From NCBI GenBank assembly GCA_016205995.1, contig JACQSJ010000069.1, positions 1-9,648 on the forward strand: 9,648 nucleotides of DNA, in the 5' to 3' direction. Under the pieces are notes generated by a model that worked only from the letters and a program-made list of their open reading frames with translations, did no database searches and had not been told where the DNA came from. The translations under genes and the position numbers were made by a program. This document shows positions 5,370 to 9,648 of this stretch, in pieces. The number at the start of each line of letters is the position of its first letter. The stretch's first letter is position 1. Origin of the DNA: Candidatus Uhrbacteria bacterium. GTDB lineage: Bacteria > Patescibacteriota > Patescibacteriia > UBA9934 > GWF2-40-263.

Positions 5370-6899
5370 CTATTCGCTTTTCAATTCAACAAGCAGCATG
5401 TTTTTGATGATTCCAGGATCCGCCGTACCCTCCGACGCCTTCATCACCATGCCGATGAGGTACTTCAGAAGTTGTTCTTCACCCGCCTGGTAGCGAGCGA
5501 CTTCCGCTGGATAGCTTTCAATGGTTTGGGTAACAAGTCGAGCCAGCTCGCCTTCGTCGTCCATGCGTCCCAGCTGCTGATCCTCCATGATGTGGCTTGG
5601 GTCGTTGCCATCATCAAGCATCGCGTTTAAGACGGTGAGGCCGGCCGTGTTGTTGAGTTTGCGTGTGGCGATGAGCGTGATGAACTCGGCAAAATTTTCC
5701 GGGGTGATCTTCATCGTCCGTACATCGATTCCGCGTTCAATCATGAGCCCACCTAGTTTTGAGAGGAGCCATCCGGATACGAGTCGTCCGAGTTTTTCTT
5801 TCTCGCGATCAAGAACGGTCTCTTCTGTTTCCTGTAATTCAGGCAGAGCGACCAGCCATGCATGGAGTTCAGAGAACACGTGCTCGACAAAGTCCGCGAG
5901 TACGGGGTCGTCGCAGATTTGTCGCGCGTCCGATGGCTTCAGGTTGTACTCACGGACAAATCGGGTGCGTCGTGCCGCGGGGAGTTCCGGGAGTTGCGTG
6001 CGCATTTCGTCAGCAAGAGATGCGAGCGCAAGCGGGGGGATATCCGGCTCCGGGAAATAGCGATAATCCGCGGCTTCTTCTTTGGAGCGTTGTTCCTCGG
6101 TTCGATTCTGCGTGTCATTCCACCCACGGGTTGTCGACTCCATCGGCGGGGTACCCGCTTCCCAAAGTTTGGTTTGTCGCTTGATCTCGTATTCAAGCGC
6201 GCTTTGAACGTGTTTGAACGAATTGAGGTTCTTCACTTCTGTTTTTGGGTTGAATCGCGCTCCTACGATGCCACCTTGCTCATCAATCGTTCGAAGGGAG
6301 ATATTTGCATCGCAGCGGAGATGACCCTTCTCCATGTCCGCGTCCGAGATTCCGAGATACCGGGCAATCAATCGCAATTCCTGCAGGAAAATTTTCGCCT
6401 CTTGTGAAGAACGAAAGTCCGGCTCTGTCACGATCTCGATGAGGGGCGTGCCTCCACGGTTGAAATCGACATAGGTCGCGGCGCCTCCGGAGTGAAGGTT
6501 TTTCGCCGCGTCTTCCTCCAAGTGGGCTCGCGTGATTCCAATGCGAGCCGCATCGCGCTGTCCGCCAGGAACCTCGATGTCGACATGGCCGTTCACGGCG
6601 ATCGGGAGATCGTACTGGGAAATTTGGTACGCCTTGGGAAGGTCGGGATAAAAATAATTCTTGCGGTCAAATTTTGAATGCGCTGCAATCTCACAATTGA
6701 GTGCCAGACCCATGAGGACGCCATACCGCACAGCCTGCTCATTCACCACAGGAAGCACTCCAGGATGTCCAAGACAGATGGGGCAGACATGCTCGTTGGG
6801 GGCGACGGCCGAGTCATGCGTCGGGCACCCGCAGAACATTTTTGTTTTGGTTTTGAGCTGGACGTGGATCTCAAGCCCGATGACAGGTTCAAACATCAT
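5370..6899 (-). CDS. gatB: Aspartyl/glutamyl-tRNA amidotransferase subunit B
   Basis: GatB is the tRNA-binding and kinase-like subunit of GatCAB. The complex converts Glu-tRNA(Gln) and Asp-tRNA(Asn) to Gln- and Asn-tRNA using ammonia from GatA and ATP. The 509-residue protein begins FEPVIGLEIHVQL. It has the zinc-type CxC...CxxC set (C23, C25, C39, C42), the family signature DRKNYFYPDLPKAYQISQ (78-95), and later LIEIVTEPD and HLRCDANIS. The C-terminal YqeY-like helical domain runs from about residue 355 and includes KYLIGMVMKA. Length is slightly above the usual ~480. Tandem ATG codons (6899 and 6896) make the start uncertain by one residue. It follows the upstream gene by 11 bases without a strong Shine-Dalgarno. 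gatA and gatC are not in the window, so the complex must be completed elsewhere. Confidence 0.97.
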   Translation of the reverse strand: MMFEPVIGLEIHVQLKTKTKMFCGCPTHDSAVAPNEHVCPICLGHPGVLPVVNEQAVRYGVLMGLALNCEIAAHSKFDRKNYFYPDLPKAYQISQYDLPIAVNGHVDIEVPGGQRDAARIGITRAHLEEDAAKNLHSGGAATYVDFNRGGTPLIEIVTEPDFRSSQEAKIFLQELRLIARYLGISDADMEKGHLRCDANISLRTIDEQGGIVGARFNPKTEVKNLNSFKHVQSALEYEIKRQTKLWEAGTPPMESTTRGWNDTQNRTEEQRSKEEAADYRYFPEPDIPPLALASLADEMRTQLPELPAARRTRFVREYNLKPSDARQICDDPVLADFVEHVFSELHAWLVALPELQETEETVLDREKEKLGRLVSGWLLSKLGGLMIERGIDVRTMKITPENFAEFITLIATRKLNNTAGLTVLNAMLDDGNDPSHIMEDQQLGRMDDEGELARLVTQTIESYPAEVARYQAGEEQLLKYLIGMVMKASEGTADPGIIKNMLLVELKSE

Positions 6900-6910
6900 A
6901 CAGGCAGAGC

Positions 6911-7648
6911 TTACGCGACAGAGGAGGTCTTTTCAAGCACCGTGGTCTTGAGGTTTCTGTAGAGGAGTGTGAGATAAATCACGTAGAGCGGGATCATGAA
7001 AACGTAGACGACGATGTCGACCAGGTTTTCCCACAGGGGCGGATGGTCGCTCAAGAGCTGCGTGGTATCCAGTTGGAAGAGAAGGGCAATCCCGTAAAGC
7101 ATAGTCGCGAGCAAAAATCCGTATCCAAGCGTGATGACCACAGGACCGCTCACGAGTCTCCAAAGCACAGAGAAGAATCGTCCTGTCACGAGAGAACGGC
7201 TTTGCGCGAGAGCCTCGATGGGTCGTCGGTCGTCCACGCCGGCAGCGACATGGGCGAGGCTGTACCACGTCCAAAAGAGGATAGAGGGGATGATCAGGAG
7301 CAGCAGGCCTCCGAACACGAGAAGCGCTTGGAGAAAAACAACGGCGAGGACAGGTTGTATGCGCTGGAGGGCTTGTGTGGACAAGAGGTCGTGGTCGATG
7401 GGTTTTTGTTCCGAGAGGAGGATTGTGGCGCGCATGAGACACACAATGATCCACAACCACACGAACAGCTGTAAGACCACGGTTACGATGATGAGCGTCG
7501 TCGTCACGGGGTTGGGGGGCAAGGCGATCGCAAACGAAAATGCCGCTGCCGGCACGAGGAGCCAGGCGGCATAGCCAAGGAACAACCAAAATTCTTTTCG
7601 GTACAACGCGACCGTCATTTGCAGGAGTTCGCGGGGAGTCAGGAGCAT
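6911..7648 (-). CDS. Multi-pass membrane protein, paralogue of the upstream gene
   Basis: This encodes 245 residues with about five to six hydrophobic segments (approximately 20-45, 50-78, 98-125, 158-192 and 206-230). It contains the block ALAQSRSLVTGRFFSVLWR (147-165), which matches ATSRQLIAGRFWAVLIR in the preceding protein. Similar SR-L--GRF blocks occur in glycerophosphodiester-phosphodiesterase membrane-domain-like and related uncharacterised integral membrane families; that assignment is from memory and tentative. The start at ATG 7648 is chosen because it lies one base after the previous stop (TAA-T-ATG). A longer in-frame start at 7696 would overlap the upstream gene by 47 bases and adds a Cys-rich, non-hydrophobic leader. 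Function unknown. Confidence 0.85.
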   Translation of the reverse strand: MLLTPRELLQMTVALYRKEFWLFLGYAAWLLVPAAAFSFAIALPPNPVTTTLIIVTVVLQLFVWLWIIVCLMRATILLSEQKPIDHDLLSTQALQRIQPVLAVVFLQALLVFGGLLLLIIPSILFWTWYSLAHVAAGVDDRRPIEALAQSRSLVTGRFFSVLWRLVSGPVVITLGYGFLLATMLYGIALLFQLDTTQLLSDHPPLWENLVDIVVYVFMIPLYVIYLTLLYRNLKTTVLEKTSSVA

Positions 7649-7649
7649 A

Positions 7650-8522
7650 TTAGCTTCGCAGTGAACGCAGGAGCAGAATATCGGAGATGATAACAAGGGG
7701 ATTGATGAGCACCGCGATCAGGATCGGGACGATGGTGGTCGTCATGGTTGAGATGCGCAGCTGGATGTCCACGTTGAGTCCAGCAGAAAAATCAATCAAG
7801 ATGCTGACAACGTAGGCGATGATCGACATGGCAAAGACACCAAAGATCACGAAGACCAATTTGGGAACAACCACGCGGATGAGCACGGCCCAGAATCTAC
7901 CGGCGATGAGCTGGCGGCTGGTGGCAAGAGCCAGTTTGGCCGGCGTCCCGTCAAGCATGGTGAGATAGGGAGCCATGAAGTAGTAGACCACCCATTTGAT
8001 ACTCAAGAACACAGCAAAGAACAGCCCTGCTATCAACAGCAGATTCGCGATGATGATGAACGGACCAAAGACGGTCAGCACGCCAAGCGTTGCGAGCACC
8101 GCTGCCGGTGCCAGTCCGATCACGATCGCCAGTAAGACCACAAGGATTACCATGACAGACGTGAGGAGCGTCGGGAAAAAGAGGGTTCTCACGTTATGCA
8201 TGATGGCCTTGGGATTCACGGTTTTGTGGTCGAAGTGGGCGCCCACGGCCTTGGTGAGCGCGATGTAAATCCAGAAGCTCAAAATGGGGGTGACGACGAG
8301 ACTCGTGAACGAAAAGAGAAGGACCCCCACTGTCTCCAAGCCTGTGAGGTCGGCGCCAAGCGAAAGCTTGGAAGCGGTCGGATAGAATGCCAGCGCAATC
8401 GCAAAGAGAATGGCGGTGGCGAGAACCCACCCAGAAATACTCAGGAGCTCGGACATCCGTGAACGAAAAACGTCCCAGGATTGGTCAATGAGCTCTCCGA
8501 CGGAAAGGAGCGGTTTTGGCAT
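7650..8522 (-). CDS. Multi-pass membrane protein of unknown function
   Basis: This encodes 290 residues from the ATG at 8522, or 292 from an in-frame GTG at 8528; neither has a clear Shine-Dalgarno. A short amphipathic N terminus (LLSVGELIDQSWDVFRSRM) precedes about six hydrophobic segments, roughly 28-48, 63-90, 114-140, 145-180, 211-243 and 263-285. The loop at 190-216 holds DGTPAKLALATSRQLIAGRF. The order of an amphipathic start, hydrophobic segments and an SR-L--GRF block is shared with the next gene, so the two are diverged duplicates and may form a hetero-oligomer. No catalytic motif is visible. It lies directly after tmk in the same run. Confidence 0.85.
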   Translation of the reverse strand: MPKPLLSVGELIDQSWDVFRSRMSELLSISGWVLATAILFAIALAFYPTASKLSLGADLTGLETVGVLLFSFTSLVVTPILSFWIYIALTKAVGAHFDHKTVNPKAIMHNVRTLFFPTLLTSVMVILVVLLAIVIGLAPAAVLATLGVLTVFGPFIIIANLLLIAGLFFAVFLSIKWVVYYFMAPYLTMLDGTPAKLALATSRQLIAGRFWAVLIRVVVPKLVFVIFGVFAMSIIAYVVSILIDFSAGLNVDIQLRISTMTTTIVPILIAVLINPLVIISDILLLRSLRS

Positions 8523-8532
8523 ATTCACGGTG

Positions 8533-9249
8533 TTAACACGTAGTCAAAATGTGATCGATAAGTTTGGTTGCTTGTACCTGGCTTTCCTCTTGTGAGCCAC
8601 GGGTGTCCAGGTGAAACACGCGCGTCCCTCGGCTCTCAAACAGCTCCGTAAACCAATCGGACGCGAAACGCTCTTCCTGCTTTTTCAAAAACTCCTGATC
8701 CGCAAACACTCCCTTGGACTCACCGGCACGGGAGGCAATCCGCAACGCAGCCTCCTGGGCACCCAGCCGCGTGAGAACGAGGGCATTGGGTGCATACTCC
8801 ATGGCGAGCTTGTTTCCCGGGAGTGAAAGGATCATTTCGAGTGGGACGGAGTTTGGCATGACCGGCTGGTAGACGATCGAGCTTGAGACGCCCCGATCTT
8901 GGATGACCGTTTTTCCTGCCGCCAGAGCGGGGATAATCAGACGTCGATACTGGAGCTCTCGATCAAGCGCAAAGGCGTGTGCGAGTTCTTCTCCGCCGTA
9001 CGGCTGGTCTGTACGCGACAGTTCTTGGCGGATAGCCGCTCCAATCCATGAGCGCGTTGGCTCCAGCGTGAAGTACACGTCATAGTCAGAGATGTCCTCA
9101 AATCGTGGAGGAGCGGGTTCTTTCCAGTCTTGAAGTCGGAAGATGCGGTGGCCACATTCAACAGCCCAGTGTGTGACCGCTTGAAGAATCGTGGATTTTC
9201 CGGATCCCGTGAGTCCGTCGACAATGATGAATCTTCCCTTTGTCCGCAT
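8533..9249 (-). CDS. tmk: Thymidylate kinase
   Basis: It phosphorylates dTMP to dTDP with ATP. The 238-residue protein has the P-loop GLTGSGKST (12-20), the EP motif in TLEPTRSWIGAAIR (61-74), DRGVSSSIVYQ (118-128) in place of the more usual DRY-S--AYQ, and an Arg/Gly-containing lid-like stretch RIASRAGESKG (170-180). Length is somewhat above the typical 205-215; the extra residues lie in the segment at 40-60. The ATG at 9249 gives the standard distance to the P-loop. A TATAAT lies only two bases upstream of it, too close to be the promoter of this start. It is divergent from thyA, whose product makes its substrate. Confidence in the kinase family is high, in dTMP specificity good. Confidence 0.9.
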   Translation of the reverse strand: MRTKGRFIIVDGLTGSGKSTILQAVTHWAVECGHRIFRLQDWKEPAPPRFEDISDYDVYFTLEPTRSWIGAAIRQELSRTDQPYGGEELAHAFALDRELQYRRLIIPALAAGKTVIQDRGVSSSIVYQPVMPNSVPLEMILSLPGNKLAMEYAPNALVLTRLGAQEAALRIASRAGESKGVFADQEFLKKQEERFASDWFTELFESRGTRVFHLDTRGSQEESQVQATKLIDHILTTC

Positions 9250-9290
9250 AAATTATATCAGAGTTGACACTGAAGATACATTTCACTGTG

Positions 9291-9332
9291 TGTCATCCCG
9301 AGCCCCGCGAGGGATCTGTGATTTGTCCACAG
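9291..9332. repeat. REP-like hairpin element with tandem G-A mismatches
   Basis: ATCCC (9295-9299) pairs with GGGAT (9311-9315) and GC with GC around a CCC loop. They are separated by GA opposite GA, which could form tandem sheared G-A pairs. A second small stem follows, CTGTG (9316-9320) with CACAG (9328-9332). The string GTCATCCCGAG...GCGAGGGATCTGTG looks like an interspersed intergenic repeat I recall from many bacterial and metagenomic contigs. Genome-wide copies cannot be checked here. Confidence 0.5.
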
Positions 9333-9351
9333 CGAGAACAAGAACCAGGTC

Positions 9352-9380
9352 ATTTTAGCCAAAAAGGGGAGCGATGGAAA
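9352..9380 (-). promoter_or_regulatory. Candidate promoter for the tmk operon
   Basis: On the minus strand TTTCCA (9380-9375) and TAAAAT (9357-9352) are separated by 17 bases. The expected start near 9345 would give a leader of about 95 bases containing the hairpin element at 9291-9332. This is the best-spaced pair seen between thyA and tmk, but the -35 is only a 4/6 match. Confidence 0.35.
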
Positions 9381-9383
9381 CAC

Positions 9384-9422
9384 GGGGGTCCCTCTGTTAC
9401 AGTGGAGGGTGCTATGACCCCC
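9384..9422 (+). promoter_or_regulatory. Hairpin enclosing the thyA ribosome-binding site and start codon
   Basis: GGGGGTC (9384-9390) pairs with GACCCCC (9416-9422), and CCTC (9391-9394) with GAGG (9405-9408). The Shine-Dalgarno GGAGG (9404-9408) falls mostly in the inner stem. The AT of the ATG lies in a 7-base bulge, with its G in the outer stem. This could restrain thyA translation. Pairing is exact; function is inferred. Confidence 0.5.
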
Positions 9423-9648
9423 TTTGACGTCCAGTACAAAGAAGCCATTCGCCAGATCCTGGACGAGGGGATTGATATTCCCAATCCATGGTCTGGGAGG
9501 ATCACGCGCATGATTCCCGGGCTCACGCTTCGTGTGGACGTGGGTGAAAGTTTCCCCCTGCTCACCTTGCGCAAGATCCCTCTGAAGCTTTTTATTGCCG
9601 AGCAGGTATGGTACCTCATGGGTGAGAATAATCCGACCTGGCTTCAGC
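9414..9648 (+). CDS. thyA: Thymidylate synthase, N-terminal part (cut by the window)
   Basis: The first 78 residues are present; the frame is open to the edge. Thymidylate synthase methylates dUMP to dTMP using methylene-tetrahydrofolate. ESFPLLTLRKIPLKLFIAEQVWYLMGE (residues 45-71) matches the family block xGFPLLTTKK...E(L)xWFLxG, and LTLRVDV (37-43) matches the strand before it. The early DRTGTGT phosphate-binding loop is not present; the equivalent stretch is PWSGRITRMIPG (25-36). GGAGG lies 5 bases before the ATG. The catalytic Cys is beyond the window. A thyA-related dUMP/dCMP hydroxymethylase cannot be excluded, but pairing with tmk favours dTMP synthesis. Confidence 0.85.
   Translation, partial: MTPFDVQYKEAIRQILDEGIDIPNPWSGRITRMIPGLTLRVDVGESFPLLTLRKIPLKLFIAEQVWYLMGENNPTWLQ

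Larger units (their letters stand above)
4900..9249 (-). other. Five-gene operon-like run tmk - membrane protein - membrane protein - gatB - NUDIX
   Basis: Reading leftwards, the gaps between stop and next start are about 10 bases (or 4 if a GTG start is used), 1 base, 11 bases and 2 bases. No terminator or promoter is evident between the genes, so a single transcript is likely. It would start in the 9250-9413 region and end at the hairpin at 4771-4804. The functions are mixed (nucleotide kinase, membrane proteins, tRNA charging, NUDIX), so co-transcription may reflect genome compaction rather than a pathway. Confidence 0.65.

Noticed and set aside
7649..7696. Longer start for the second membrane protein, with a Cys-containing leader
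   Set aside because: It overlaps the upstream gene by 47 bases; the ATG at 7648 sits one base after that gene's stop and begins the natural amphipathic N terminus.
9252..9260. Extended -10 (TGATATAAT) on the minus strand before tmk
   Set aside because: It ends two bases before the tmk ATG, so a transcript from it would start inside the gene.
9375..9403. Possible thyA promoter TGGAAA - 17 - TACAGT
   Set aside because: Both boxes are 4/6 matches and the implied start would cut off the Shine-Dalgarno.

Overview
The window most resembles a chromosomal segment of an uncultured bacterium, probably of the Patescibacteria/CPR type. This is an inference from three things: very compact gene spacing, mostly absent Shine-Dalgarno sequences, and protein variants such as the long insertion in MiaA and the GFCSES form in MiaB. 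TGA, TAG and TAA all end genes here, so the standard bacterial code applies. No rRNA, tRNA, CRISPR array, transposase or phage gene was seen.

Layout. (1) 1-1034, minus strand: the 5' part of a long open frame that runs off the left edge. It encodes about 300 residues of Ala/Gly/Lys/Glu-rich amphipathic sequence with no Cys or His. In the last ~35 visible residues it reads, without a frameshift, into sequence resembling the PLP-phosphate-binding part of a class I aminotransferase. (2) 1035-1180: a divergent intergenic region. (3) 1181-2342, plus strand: two GC-rich genes of one unrecognised family, a diverged tandem pair. Each has a strong ribosome-binding site preceded by RNA hairpins, and each ends in a terminator overlapping its stop codon. 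(4) 2400-4793, plus strand: miaB then miaA, the two enzymes of the ms2i6A37 tRNA modification. (5) 4900-9249, minus strand: a five-gene operon-like run of tmk, two related multi-pass membrane proteins, gatB and a NudJ-like NUDIX hydrolase, with 1-11 bases between genes. It faces miaA, and its terminator lies inside the end of miaA. (6) 9250-9413: a divergent regulatory region with a repeat-like hairpin and a possible promoter. (7) 9414-end, plus strand: the start of a divergent thymidylate synthase gene whose start site is folded into a hairpin.

How the genes work together. ThyA makes dTMP and Tmk phosphorylates it, so the divergent pair at the right end forms a dTTP supply unit. MiaA prenylates A37 and MiaB then methylthiolates it. 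GatB is part of the Glu/Asp-tRNA amidotransferase; gatA and gatC are not in the window. The parts that known functions do not explain are the fusion-like gene at the left edge and the tandem paralogue pair with its RNA structures. These are the best candidates for something undescribed.
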